From Scolanthus callimorphus (taxonomy: Eukaryota; Cnidaria; Anthozoa; Actiniaria; Edwardsiidae), in contig CM066922.1 in the NCBI GenBank assembly GCA_033964015.1, positions 24,414,507 through 24,478,506 on the forward strand: 64,000 bases of DNA, read 5' to 3'. Each line of letters begins with the position of its first letter. Position 1 is the stretch's first letter. Position numbers and translations under genes: made by a program. Positions 1-11,873 of this stretch are shown here, piece by piece. The notes beneath the pieces were generated by a model that was not told the origin of the DNA, did not search any database, and was given only the letters and a program-made list of their open reading frames with translations.

Positions 1-149
1 ACGTATTTACATACTGTTTAAGTGCCCAAAATAGACATAACAAGTTAGGGAATATGTGTACTCAGACTCCGGTTTGATAGAACCGAAATTTGATCAGATT
101 ATAGATAGAGAATAATCGATCGAGTGGGAACCATGAACTAAATGAATGG

Positions 150-425
150 AGATATTCATAACTTTCCCACGGTCACCATGGCCCGTAATTAATTTGTACT
201 TGCTGAAGTAGCGTTAATCACGATTTTTTTTTTCAAGTTTGATTGCCGTTCATATACATGCTGAGGAGATATTCGTAATTTTCCCACGGTCACGTGGTCA
301 ATGACGTCATTGTCCTTAATTAGTGAGTACTTGTTGGACCTAGTGTTAAACATGATTATCTCCAAGTTTGATTGCCGTTCATCTAAATGCTGAGGAGATA
401 TTCGTAATTGTCCCACGGTCACGTG
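150..425. repeat. 127-bp minisatellite with E-box and CRE-like motifs (unit 1)
   Basis: About two and a half direct copies of a roughly 127-bp repeat, recognisable by gagatattcgtaattttccc and by ttgattgccgttcat. Each good copy carries CACGTG (291-296 and 420-425), and one carries the palindrome TGACGTCA (302-309). The same array opens unit 2 (about 7420-7740) and unit 3 (interrupted by the LTR element, resuming at 22668). The motifs fit bHLH and CREB/ATF consensus sites, but a regulatory role is only an inference. Confidence 0.7.
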
Positions 426-839
426 GATATGATTTTTTTTTTCGGGGATCAGGTTGTGCAAGAATTTTTTTTCGGACGCGAAGGCCATGCACGATTTTTT
501 TTTCGCAGACACACACAAAAAATATATTGTAATACACGTTATACATACATACCGAAACTTGTCAGAGTGAGAAGTATAGACAGTGGAAAAGGATAAGACC
601 ACGGAGGCCTGCGCATCGAGCAAGACCTGTTCCCGCGGTGTTCCGTTTCCACGGGCCGTCCAAATCCTATAATACTGTATGTATATGCAGCACAAAATGT
701 TCTTATACTATATTTATATTGGTTCAGAAATGGAGTAAGAAATCTTTGTTTATGTTGGTCTATGTATAGTGTACAACAAATTTCTTATGCTATATTTACT
801 GGTTGAGTTAAAAAAGAAATAAAGCTGTTAAACGTCTTC

Positions 840-1100
840 GCCATCCCCCCGCCCCCTATTTGACCTAGTAGAAGACATTTTACAGATAGCGGGTTACCGC
901 GTTTTTCTTTCGTTGCGCATTCGATCAAGCCTAGAGACAGGCAGATAAGCATTCCGTTTTTTTTGTGTATAGTAAACAAAGTCTGTAGGTTGTATTATTT
1001 GTGCGCTCAACTGCGCGTCGCAAAGTGTCAAAGTTCACTTTTTGTAGTATCTTATTGGGCGTATCAGGTGCAGGTGAAGAAAATTTCGACTGTTTCCCTT
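840..1100. mobile_element. Internal fragment of a GGGACGTGTCATT-family DNA element
   Basis: The stretch containing CCTATTTGACCTA and AAGACATTTTACAG closely resembles the interior of the 1.2-kb element at 50290-51510 (around 50925-51080). It also resembles the copy beginning at 62953. No termini are left here. It lies in the part of unit 1 that is absent from units 2 and 3. Confidence 0.5.
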
Positions 1101-1124
1101 GCGACAACTGGGAGGGCACAGCAT

Positions 1125-1268
1125 ACACTTAATGACTGCTTCCAAAGGAAAACAGCGAGTTTTGCTTTCCCGAGAATCTCGATGTTTCCCGAGACGAAGT
1201 CGAGGGAAACATCGAGATTCGAGGGAAAACAAAACTCGCTGTTTCCCGAGGATGCAGTCATTAAGTGT
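1125..1268. mobile_element. Foldback (long inverted repeat) element
   Basis: Two arms of about 65-70 bases are imperfect reverse complements of each other around a centre near 1198. The outer ends read ACACTTAATGACTGC at 1125 and its complement at 1254-1268. The inner arms contain CATCGAGATT-type sequence ending at the loop GAGACGAAGTCGA. There is no coding capacity; the ORFs crossing it are products of the inverted repeat. Confidence 0.65.
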
Positions 1269-1341
1269 GTTTTATTAGCAAAAAGAAAATTCGTTGTAAA
1301 AATAGTCCGCCGAAATTTCTCGCTCTAGCGACCTCTCCCGC

Positions 1342-1397
1342 GCGGGCAACAATTTTCAATGTAGCCCGCGCGGGCTACATTGAAAATTGTTGCCCGC
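1342..1397. repeat. 56-bp perfect palindrome
   Basis: Bases 1342-1369 are followed immediately, with no spacer, by their exact reverse complement at 1370-1397. The centre is GCCCGC/GCGGGC. A spacerless palindrome this long would extrude as a cruciform or form a strong hairpin. It is found only in unit 1. Confidence 0.9.
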
Positions 1398-2329
1398 TTG
1401 ACTTTACCACGTGACCATGATAGAACCAATCAGAGCGCACGCTTTGATCGATATAAATACGAGCTATATAATAATATGTTTCATTGACCGGTTATAACAA
1501 AAGCGGAAGTCAGGAGCCGGCTTACTTGTTACCAAGGAGAAAAGGCTCGGGGGAGGACTCCCATATTTTTTTGGTCGGGGATGATCGTCGTAAGTACTAG
1601 TGGCACTTTAAGCAATCCATGAAAGGAAACAATTTATAAACCATCGCAAACGAAAAAAGCAACGTGGTGCATGTTTTACTATAGCTAGTCCTTTCGTCCA
1701 TTTCTACCTTGAAAGTGCAGTTGTCTGTTGCGGTGTGGTCATTCAGTTTACATCGTTGCCATCTTTGTACAGAAGCAAACAAAATGATGCATGAAATTAC
1801 ACATGACTTCGCACTTCGCACAGATGACGTCGCACTCATTAAAAACACAGACAAGGAAATATACGTTTCTACCATTTTCTCAGTTTCCTCTCTAAAGAAC
1901 GATACAAAATCCAGTTGGTAAACTGGTACTTCCACTCATTATAGCAAAGCTTGTATGTACTCCTACCCTGGCGGGTATTACGAGCGCGATCCTTCTGAAT
2001 GGGATTTCAGAGGGATTTGTTTGTCTGATCGTGATCTTATTTTAGAATCTGTGCGCAGGGCTATTATCTAACCACAAAACTCATCGACTTATGACTTTAC
2101 AACCGCATATAGCTTTGCGGCTATTTATCAACACCCTCTCAAAATGGGCCTGCATGTTTGTCTAATAATATTTTATCCAGAGATTCGAAAATTGTGTTCG
2201 TTCAGATGCTGCAATTTAAGCGTACTAGACAACTTTGCAAACCAGCTATATCTCGCTTTTGAAAAACGTATCTGGCCAAATAATACTAACATTCGTTTGC
2301 CATTCGTTTGCTAGTCGTCTTTTCAACTC

Positions 2330-2561
2330 AAAGAGCCCGTGTCAGCCACTCCTTTGTTATTGTTTTCGTTCGATATTAGAAGACGAATTACGCGTGGAAA
2401 TCTCTAAATCAACATCTAAAAACAAAGTTTCAGATTTGATTTACCAAATTCAATCGAGAACATTGCTCTGAAATTCTCTAAATCAGCCGATGGAAATGGA
2501 TGCTTTCTCCGACTTGGTATGTTGCTATGCTTTCAAAATGGCGGCTGACACAGGCTCTTTA
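2330..2561. mobile_element. 230-bp TIR element (MITE), copy a
   Basis: The ends are AAAGAGCCCGTGTCAGCC and its near complement ending GGCTCTTT. Two further copies lie at 40188-40417 and 49602-49834, with the same interior (AATCAGCCGATGGAAATGGA is shared by all three). It is non-coding. Units 2 and 3 lack it: there the sequence around 2326-2815 is missing. Confidence 0.75.
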
Positions 2562-2940
2562 ATGGACAGATCTTGTTTCCGTCCTTCTGTTCTGCGTCAT
2601 TTTCTTAGTGGTTAGCGTGTTGTTGTAGCCATCAAACACAAAGAACTACATCCGTTCGTACCTCTATTGCCACTTGTCCCACAGCACAGATCTCCTCTGT
2701 TCTTCGCTCGTCGTCTTGGTACACACTATCGGTGTCTTTGTTCTTGGGGTGTCAGTGGCAATTATGCGTGCATAATTCAGAAGCTAGAGCTGGGTTGAGC
2801 CAAAACGTCTCTTTAATGTGTTCGACTTCTACGCTCTACAAGTAACTGAGTAATGATGAGGCAAAAAAAAGCTTACTAAACGCATGCGTCAGTTGCTGTT
2901 ACTGGAGCCTCCCCTGCGAGGTGACGAGCTGGGGAGCTCT

Positions 2941-3480
2941 GGGTCGAGCACAGGGAATTTCTGCAACCCAGGAGCAGGAAAAGCTGAAATTCCCAAGGCA
3001 CACACGCATGGGAAGTGTTCGGAATTCTCATGGATAGCCATGGGAAATCCGAACACGTCCACTATTCTACCATGTGGGTCGAGCACAGGGAATTTCTGCA
3101 ACCCAGGAGCAGGAAAAGCTGAAATTCCCAAGGCACACACGCATGGGAAGTGTTCGGAATTCTCATGGATAGCCATGGGAAATCCGAACACGTCCACTAT
3201 TCTACCATGTGGGTCGAGCACAGGGAATTTCTGCAACCCAGGAGCAGGAAAAGCTGAAATTCCCAAGGCACACACGCATGGGAAGTGTTCGGAATTCTCA
3301 TGGATAGCCATGGGAAATCCGAACACGTTCATTATTCTAACATGTGGGTCGAACACAGGGAGTTTCTGCAACCCAGGAGCAGGAAAAGCTGAAATTCCCA
3401 AGGCACACACGCATGGGAAGTGTTCGGAATTCTCATGGATAGCGCGCGTGGGAAATCCGAACACGTCAATTATTCTACCA
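2941..3480. repeat. 135-bp minisatellite, four copies (unit 1)
   Basis: Copies start with GGGTCGAGCACAGGG at 2941, 3076, 3211 and 3346, an exact 135-base period. Since 135 is a multiple of three and the unit has no stop in one frame on each strand, both strands show long ORFs (2884-3531 plus, 2889-3464 minus). The predicted 45-residue repeats have no recognisable domain. Unit 2 has one copy (11365-11499) and unit 3 has two (25500-25769). I treat it as non-coding satellite unless transcription is shown. Confidence 0.9.
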
Positions 3481-3856
3481 TGCGAAACTCAGCTTTTCCC
3501 ATGGATGGGTTTCTGTAGAAATTCCCTGTGAGATGGGCTCGCTTAGCTTCCGACTACGTTTTTTTAAAGCTGTAAACAACAGAACTCGAAAGAGGTCATA
3601 GGCAAGCAAGACAAGAAATAAAGTGTTGATGTTTCATAGTTATTGATTTAGTATTAAGTACTGTATCATATTATACCGTTTCACATATTTTAAATATCTC
3701 AAGTGTTTTCTATGCAGTATGGTAATCGTACTTCAGGGTCTCTCATATTGAGTAGTGCACTTGTGCGTGGCTAAATTGAGACTTTTATTCTATGTCGGAA
3801 ACGCTAGCCTGCGAAGCCGACAGCACATACAGCTCGCCAAAAGCATGGCATGTTGT

Positions 3857-4050
3857 AAAACCTGGACTGGACTGAGAAAACCAGGACTGGGAAAACCAGG
3901 ACTGGGAAAATCTGGACTGAGAAAATCTGGAATGAGAAAACCTGGACTGGGAAAACCTGTACTAGGAAAACCTGACTGGGAAAACCTGGACTGGGAAAAC
4001 CTGGACTGGGAAAACCTGGATGGGGAAAACCTGGAAAGAGAAAACCTGGT
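3857..4050. repeat. 15-bp minisatellite AAAACCTGGACTGGG (unit 1)
   Basis: Degenerate tandem copies of a 15-base unit. The corresponding arrays are 11874-12097 (unit 2, the longest, with two extra identical copies) and 26140-26332 (unit 3). The ORFs across it (five-residue repeats such as DWENL) are by-products of the period. Confidence 0.9.
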
Positions 4051-4783
4051 CTCTGAACGCCGGCTAACTTTTATGGGTTGTCACGTGGTATTGACATCAC
4101 AAGTAAATCGCAGTCTATTAAGAGAAACGTGGATACGTGAGCAGTATCAGCTATGTGCGGTTTTCACGGCGTTGGTTTTCACGTTGGAGACTAGCGAGCC
4201 ACTGTTCGTATGACCAATTGCAATGAAAATTAATTGATATACAGCTAGAGAAAATGTTAGTAGCTTGTCTCCAAAAATTTATAGTCCTTATTGATAAACC
4301 AAAGTGTTCAGAGTATTGTGCATAATCAGGACGCTTGAGCCGACGGACTATGTGCCGAGCCGCGATTCCTTCGACGCTGAAACCAATTTTCTTCCTTGAA
4401 CTAAACCTCGTGCGAAACATCGTCTATTGAGCTGAGAATAAACACGTGTGGCAGCCATGTTGGTTTAGTGAGCTGTTTATTTTCAATACTCGGGTTTTCA
4501 AGTTAGTTAAGATATAATCGACCGGAAGGCAACATTCATTCACTCCCGCTCACTATCTCATTTACGGCACAATTTTCACTTCACTTGCTACTTGCCGACA
4601 TACGAGCCCTTCCTTTCGTTCTCCTCCTTTCCACCCTCTCCTGACAAAAAGGAACTGGCAAAGTTTTTGCCACCACTTCAGAAAAGACCAATAGCTTTGC
4701 TCTCCCACGCTTAGAAATGACTAAATACGCTGTTCTAGGTATTTTATCGACGGGGGCTCGTAGTATTCCTGTCAGATATTCTG

Positions 4784-6104
4784 TTATTGTCTCAGTCGTT
4801 TCATTACTTTGTTTACTTTGTGTTCTAATACATCCTTGAAGCGTTCCATGCGGTGATCAGCGATAAGTGTATCCCTCACATCCTCCATGTTCCATGCTTG
4901 CCTATAATGATACAAGGTAACTCTTTTGTTAATCGGCTTTTGAGGCTTTGGTCTGTACCAAGTCTGCCAAGCATCAGTTGTTAGACGTCCAATGCTGTGA
5001 ATATTCATGATGTAAATTTTATTTGGATTAACGATGCACTTGGTTCTGTCAAGAAAAGCCTGCATCAGTGTTCTCTGAAAATGCGTCTGAGTCAGTAGTA
5101 TCGAGGATTCGCCGTGTGGGTCCACATATTGTTTGGGAAACAGCACCATTCGAAAGCAAAATCCACTTCCTTTTGCTTCGTCCAGCATATCTATAAAGTC
5201 AACATCCTCATTAGGGAGTATAAATTCATCAACATCAATAAAGCCAACAAGTTTTGAGCTTTTTCGACTTCGATAAAGACAATCATGAACAGAGAGCACT
5301 TGTCCGTAGTAATGAAGACTAGCGCCATCGTTTAGATGAGGAGGCAACTTCCATGGCAAAACTGTCACCACCCCCTCGCTCACATAGTATTTGAGGACGT
5401 GGCGGACCTTGGGACTGGCTTCTAAGTCATAAAATACGAAATGATTTGCCCCTAGAAGCTGATGGAATTCTATAAACTCAATAATGTTATGAGATGTCGG
5501 TGCAGCTCCGCTATTAAAAAGTGGAGGCACACAAATGCTCAAATTCCGTAAGGGTTTGTTCATTTCGGTATCCATGACTTTCATGAGTACACCACTTGAG
5601 TTCGTCCCTCTGCAGGTTTCTGTAGAAATATGGATGAATCCAGTGTTTGCGCCAATTCCTTTTGGAGCGCCACACGAGATTATGAATGCAGCATAACGAC
5701 TTAGTATTGTCTTTTGGCAAATATAATTGTGCCAACTCCACGGTTGCAGCCGTTTTGCAAAGTACAGTAGCAGGATTCCTCAGCTCGGTTATCATCATCA
5801 TCCGAAAGAAGGGCTTCTCTTGCTTTGCATTATCGTAGAATACAGAATACACGAATGTGCCAGGACAAATCTCAATAAACTTGAGAACTCCCGAAGTATA
5901 CCTGCCTTTCAGATGTTCCGGTGAGGTCTCCAGTTTATGCGTAACAGTGATGACATTATTTCTATTCATTTCAAAAAGCCATAATTTCGCCTGAATGTAA
6001 AATGGCGATGTCATAAAGTACTGGACCCAGCTTACTGTCACGAGAAGTAAAAGCGAGATGAGAAAAATGATTCTCTTCCGGCTTGAACTGATCAAGTATT
6101 TCAT
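4784..6104 (-). pseudogene. GT92-family glycosyltransferase, copy 1 (frameshifted)
   Basis: Glycosyltransferase family 92 (old name DUF23) enzymes are Golgi type II membrane proteins that transfer hexoses to glycans. The first part (6104 down to about 5700) encodes a short cytoplasmic tail, a membrane anchor and the stem. The second part (from about 5700 down to 4784) carries the catalytic domain with FYDLEAS and GFIDVDEF (DxD-type metal site). The two parts are in different frames. At about 5700 copy 1 reads CTTAG where copy 2 reads CTTTTAG, a two-base loss that explains the break. Everything else follows copy 3 closely. It is either a recent pseudogene or an assembly error; the window has other suspicious small deletions. 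Confidence 0.85.
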
Positions 6105-8299
6105 ACTACTTTCCTGTATATTGCTGTCGATTGTTATGTGAAACTCAATGAGTACTTTTTCACTTTTATTCTTTAGTCAATCTAAAAAATCAAAAAAAGG
6201 CCGAACCTAGAAGTCATTGCAACAAAAGAACCATTTGCAGCGACGTCCTAAAAGTCCAAAGAAATTGCGCTGAGGGAACAGGCTTAAAATTGGATTTTTT
6301 ATTTAATTTATGCTCAGACGTCAATACAATTATTTTTATCTACTTAAACAATATAACATTGGCAGTTGGATGGACTCTAAACTTAAGCCTACGATATTTG
6401 ACGTAATATCACAGGCTCCCCAGGCTACTGATTTGTGCGAAGAATTAACGGTAAAAATACTGAGAATGGCCATGTAAATCATGAGAAAAGTATACGATGG
6501 AAATTTCAAATCACAAATCAAGAATTGTTCTAAAATAATATATACTCTCTTGTACTTATCTTGATATCTGGGAGAATTTGGGAGATTTGAGCCATGTTTT
6601 ACTGTTCTCTCGTTCCCCATTCAATATAATTATTATATAATGTCAAAATTCACACATGAAATTAATCCTCGAATCATTTTACCTACCTCTTATAGACAGT
6701 GAACTAGCTAGAACCTGCCAAATGTTTCGGTGAAAGAGCCAATCCCGCTGGGAATATATATGAAATTATTTTCGCAGGTCAAACAGGTAAAAAAGTACTA
6801 CCATGATCGGCTGTAGGTTGTTATGACATTCATTCCCGTGTCTCTTAAAACTGAGAGTTTTAGAATTTAGAAGTAGAGTGCAACGAATGTGACGAAACTT
6901 GGCATGAAATATTGGAACGTTGTTATAGACTGAATACAAGAACTCATGCGCGAACGGCATGTGAAGGGTGCACGAGCGCGCGACAAGATATCGATTTACA
7001 GTGTACGAACATGGTACTAAAAGAGAAGTAAAGTTGTTGTATTTCAGAGGTGGAATTGATATTGGGCCAAACTAAAAAAATGATTGGTCCTTCGAGCCGG
7101 AAACAGAAGGGAATAACAGAGATTGAATCATGATGTTTGCTTGGAAATAATATATGGAGTCGTGGTGGAGGTGGCAAAACCGTGAGAAACAACACGGATT
7201 CACGGCACTTATGCCTTGGATTATACCGGACTTGTCTGGAGAAATTGAATCAATATTTTGAAAACTCTTTATGTAATATTTACAAGTACTGTTAAAGTGC
7301 CCAAAATAGACATATCAAGTTAGGGAATATGTGTACTCAGACTCCGGTTTGATAGAACCGGAATTTGATCAGATTATAGATAGAGAATAATCGATCGAGT
7401 GGGAACCATGAACTAAATGAATGGAGATATTCATAACTTTCCCACAGTCACCATGGCCCGTAATTAATGTGTACTTGCTGAAGTAGCGTTAATCATGATT
7501 TTTTTCAAGTTTGATTGCCGTTCATATACATGCTGAGGAGATATTCGTAATTTTCCCACGGTCACGTGATCAATGACGTCATTGTCCTTAATTAGTGAGT
7601 ACTTGTTGGACCTAGTGTTAAACATGCTTAGCTCTAAGTTTGATTGCCGTTGATATAAATGCTGAAGAGAATCCGTAATTGTCCCACGGTCACGCGGTCA
7701 ATGACGTTACTGCCGTCACTGCCTGTGACGTCACTGCCTGTACATTAATGTGTACATAAAATCACTCATACATAAAATCACTCACATCTGCAAGCTTGCA
7801 AACCTGCAGCCTGCAAACCTGCAACCTGCAACTTCAATGGCTTGTCGCTGTATACGTAACGGGCGGACCATTAGACATTGGGGAGAGGGGGGGGGGGGGG
7901 GGGGGGGGGGGGTGGCAATTTTTTGGATATGAATTTTTTTTTTCGGGGATCAGGTGGTGCAAGAATTTTTTTTCGGACGCGAAGGCCATGTACGATTTTG
8001 TTTTTTCGCACACACACACACACAAATATATTGTAATACACGTTATACGTACATACCGAAACTTGTCAGACTGAGAAGTATAGACAGTCGGAAAGGATAA
8101 ACCCACGAGGGGTAGAGTGTAGGCCTGCGCATCGAGCAAGACCTGTTCCCGCGGTGATCCGTTTCCACGGGCCATCCAAATCCTATTACTATATGAGCGC
8201 TGGCAACTGAAGAGGGAGACGTCACTTGGAAGCCGAAATACCCCCCTTTCTCGCTGTTCTACCCAAACACGCCCTTTTCAGTTGCACGCGCTCATCTCA

Positions 8300-8890
8300 T
8301 CAATGCAATGACCTCTACGCTCCTTTGGCAAAGCCGTTTTGCTTTCAAATGGCCATCAAACCCTAAATGACGCCCATGTGTCGTCATTTAATGGAGTGGC
8401 GCAAACGGAGAAGAGTCGTATTTCTAGCCCTTCTAGTCAATTTCAGGGTGCGAAGTCGCTAGTTCGTTCGCCCAGCTCAGTATTTGCCAAGAGGCAGCTA
8501 GACGGCGTCTGATTGACAAGCCCGAGTCGATACCAAGCCTCTTATATCCAGAGTCACGAGATCGCTCGCGTAAGTAGCAGTCAGAAGAAAGCGGAGAACC
8601 GCGCAACATTCTCATCAATACAATGACCTCTACGCTCCTTTGGCAAAGCCGTTTTGCTTTCAAATGGCCATCAAACCCTTAATGACGCCCATGTGTCGTC
8701 ATTTAATGGAGTGGCGCAAACGGAGAAGAGTCGTATTTCTAGCCCTTATTTCCCTCTTATTATTATTCTAGTCAATTTCAGGGTACGAAGTCGCTAGTTC
8801 GTTCGCCCAGCTCAGTATTTGGCAAGAGGCAGCTAGACGGCGTGTGATTGACAAGCCCGAGTCGATACCAAGCCTCTTATATCCAGAGCT
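8300..8890. repeat. Internal tandem duplication of a ~310-bp block (unit 2)
   Basis: The block beginning CTCATCAATGCAATGACCTC (about 8300) recurs from about 8611 with a few substitutions. The same pair occurs in unit 3 (about 23513 and 23845), so it predates the split of units 2 and 3. Unit 1 lacks it. No coding or RNA signature seen. Confidence 0.8.
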
Positions 8891-9981
8891 CAGGCATGTT
8901 AAGGCCTGACTTGAAAGGAGGTGGGGCTTATACGCGGATTCTTAAGGCAAAAAGCTGTTTTTGCAAATAACTACATTAGCAAAATAGCTACCGAAATGGA
9001 ACTTAGTATGAGTAACACGTCCCCGGACCTTAACTGTTCCATGCATTTAGTTGCTATGGAGACACAATTTTATAGTATCTGTAAGTACCGTTTAAAATTT
9101 ACTTTCAATCAAAAACGGGGAAAACTTACTGCCAATTTTCCTACTTTTTGACCCTAAATTCCTAATCTTCATGGACTTCTGCATTTCATAGCGTTTTTTA
9201 ATCGTGTCCAGGGTCACGTGATCGTGAGAAATGTTGCCCTAGCAACCAAGTTTCTCTCCTATCTCCGCTAATTTCATGGTGGTCGGCCTTAAAAGACGCT
9301 CTATTGAAGGAATCAATGCAGTAAAGGAAAATTCCATCGTATTTTCAGAATAGGATGAGGTTTTCTGTTCCCCATTTTAAGTTTTGTCCCCAAAATGGAT
9401 AAATATCATTTATCCTAAATGGAGGAATGCTCACCATGAATAATTCAACGATATTTTTGACAATATTACTTCAAATTCACCTAAAAACATTCAAAATATC
9501 TGAACTATCAAGACTACTAGTCAGGATAAGGGTTAATATATCGTTTTAGTATATTTTTATAGTATATGCTTCGTTCTATTAAATATTAATATTATTAAGG
9601 TACGTAGTGAATTAAACGAGCTGTCCGAACCAGCGAACTCACTGGTAGCGTAGTGGTTAGTGTTAGGGTATAGTAACTGGAAAGTTACAGGTTCGAACCC
9701 TGATGATTTTCACAATTCTTTTTTCACTTCTGTAGGTGAGCGCTTGTTTAGAAAAAAATTCTAAGTGCCAGTGAGCATTCCTCGATTTAGGCGTGTGTAT
9801 AAATATGGTACACGCCACTTTAATTTGGTTGTCATGGAAACATCAACTGTCAAAATTTTGCTGGTACTAGAATTAACACTGATGCAAAGTTTCATTGCTG
9901 TAGCTATTTTCGTATTAGAGATATTGGCAAAATTCTTTTCTGCCCGCGTACAAGCCCTAAGTCAGGCCTTAACACACCTGA
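8890..9981. mobile_element. 1.09-kb TIR insertion private to unit 2
   Basis: The ends are TCAGGCATGTTAAGGCCTGA (8890) and the near complement ending at 9981, about 23 bp with two mismatches. The uninterrupted site (ATATCCAGAGTCACGAGATC) is present at about 8550 in the neighbouring block and again in unit 3 (about 24110), so the insertion is defined by comparison. There is no clear target duplication. The interior holds a tRNA-like segment and no convincing protein; the ORF at 9765-10001 crosses its end. Confidence 0.8.
9637..9713 (+). repeat. tRNA-like segment (SINE-type Pol III promoter)
   Basis: An A-box-like TAGCGTAGTGGTTAGTG (about 9646-9662) and a perfect B box GGTTCGAACCC (9690-9700) have tRNA spacing. 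A stem GTAAC/GTTAC lies at the anticodon-arm position. The loop is only six bases and the acceptor arms do not pair well, so this is a tRNA-derived SINE head or relic, not a working tRNA. It sits inside the unit 2 insertion. Confidence 0.6.
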
Positions 9982-11364
9982 TCACGAGATCGCTCGCGTA
10001 AGTAGCAGTCAGAGGAAAGCGGAGAACCGCGCAACATAAGCGCTGGCAATTGAAAAGGGAGACGTCTGCTCCCGAGGGGGGGGGGAATCCCATATTTTTT
10101 GGTCGGGGGTGATCGTCGTATCTTTTAGGGGTTAAAATCACGGGGGTTTTGTCTCTTGTAGGGGTGATCATTAAATTTTAGAGAGATTGGTATCTTTTAG
10201 GGCCGAAAATTGTTTTGTCTCATGGTGGTGCTTCGAAAAACCGGGGAAAAAGTACAATCTAAGATATACAAATGTGAAAACAAAAAGTACGAATACTGAC
10301 CGCTTTGGCAACGTGGCTACCAACAAATTCGCTCGCTCTTTAAATTGAATGTAATTCGGACCTTTACCTCATTCGGTGTTATACGTGCACTGCAAGAGTC
10401 GTTCATTCATTCATTCATTCATTTCATTCATAATGATGTCTAGTGCCGAATTTGGTGGAATTTTGGTAAGTGTCAAATCGTGTCAAATTAGGTACTAGTG
10501 GCACTTTAAGCGGCAATCCATGAAAGGAAAAATGTTATAAACCATCGCAAACGAAAAAAGCAACATGGTGCATGTTTTACTAGCTAGTCCTTTCGTCCAT
10601 TTCTACATTGAATGTCAGTTGTCTGTTGCGGTGTGGTCATTCAGTTTACATCGTTGCCATCTTTGTACAGAAACAAACAAAATGATGCAAGAAATTACAT
10701 ATGACTTCATATTAAAGCGCTGCGCACAGATGACGTCGCCTTCATTAAAAACACAGACAAGGAAATATACGTTTCTACCATTTTCTCACTTTCCTCTCTA
10801 AAGAACGATACAAAATCCAGTTGGTAAACTGGTACTTCCACTCATTATAGCAAAGCTCGTATATTGTAATCCTACCCTGGCTGGTATTACGAGCGCGATC
10901 CTTCTGAATAGGATTTCAGAGGGATTTGTTTGTCTGATCGTGATCTTATTTTAGAATCTGTGGGCAAGGCTATTATCTAACCACAAAACTCATCGACTTA
11001 TGACTTTACAACCGCATATAGCTTTGCGGTTATTTATCAACACCCTCTCAAAATGGGCCTGCATGTTTGTCTAATAATATTTTATCCAGAGATTCGAAAA
11101 TTGAGTTCGTTCAGATGCTGCACTAAGCGTACCTAGACAACTTTGCAAACCAGCTATATCTCGCTTTTGAAAAACGTATCTGGCTAAATAATACTAACAT
11201 TCGTTTCCCATTCGTTTGCTAGTCGTCTTTTCAACTTATGTGTTCGACTTCTACGCTCTACAAGTAACTGAGTAATGATGAGGCAAAAATAAAAACTTAC
11301 CAAACGCATGCGTCAGTTGCTGTTACTGGAGCCTTCCCTGCGAGGTGACGAGCTGGGGAGCTCT

Positions 11365-11499
11365 GGGTCGAGCACAGGGAATTTCTGCAACCCAGGAGCA
11401 GGAAAAGCTGAAATTCCCAAGGCACACACGCATGGGAAGTGTTCGGAATTCTCATGGATAGCCATGGGAAATCCGAACACGTCAATTATTCTACCATGC
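11365..11499. repeat. 135-bp minisatellite, single copy (unit 2)
   Basis: One copy of the 135-base unit that is present four times in unit 1 and twice in unit 3. The flanks are conserved, so the copy number differs by clean gain or loss of whole units. Confidence 0.9.
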
Positions 11500-11873
11500 G
11501 AAACTCAGCTTATCCCATGGATGGGTTTCTGTAGAAATTCCCTGTGAGATGGGCTCGCTTAGCTTCCGACTACGTTTTTTTAAAGCTGTAAACAACAGAA
11601 CTCGAAAGAGGTCATAGGCAAGCAAGACAAGAAATAAAGTGTTGATGTTTCATAGTTATTGATTTAGTATTAAGTACTGTATCATATTATACCGTTTCAC
11701 AATATTTTAAATATCTCAAGTGTTTTCTATGCAGTATGGTAATCGTACTTCAGGGTCTCTCATATTGAGTAGTGCACTTGTGCGTGGCTAAATTGAGACT
11801 TGTATTCTATGTCGGAAACGCTAGCCTGCGAAGCCGACAGCACATACAGCTCGCCAAAAGCATGGCATGTTGT

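Larger units (their letters stand above)
1..7295. repeat. Tandem segmental duplication, unit 1
   Basis: First of three tandem units that each contain a GT92 gene. The anchor sequence AGTGCCCAAAATAGACAT occurs at 21, 7296 and 15337, and near 29723 as a truncated fourth anchor. Within this unit, 1-690 matches the start of units 2 and 3. About 690-1560 is private and contains a foldback element and a 56-bp palindrome. From about 1597 onward it aligns again with the other units through the minisatellites and GT92. Its 3' half (4.8-7.29 kb) is nearly identical to unit 2 and clearly more different from unit 3. The only gene I can support is the broken GT92. The ORF at 4151-4420 (minus) is open in all three units, but this may only reflect recent duplication and I recognise no domain in it. 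Confidence 0.9.

Noticed and set aside
2884..3531. 215-residue repeat protein
   Set aside because: Period of 135 explains open frames on both strands; no start, domain or coding bias to support a gene. Kept only as a question in findings.
3755..4213. 152-residue ORF with DWENL repeats (also 11949-12260, 26038-26496)
   Set aside because: Product of the 15-bp minisatellite; not conserved beyond the duplication.
4151..4420. 89-residue minus ORF conserved in all three units
   Set aside because: Conservation is expected from recent duplication; no recognisable domain.
9637..9713. Functional tRNA gene
   Set aside because: Six-base anticodon loop and unpaired acceptor arms; better read as SINE-type relic.
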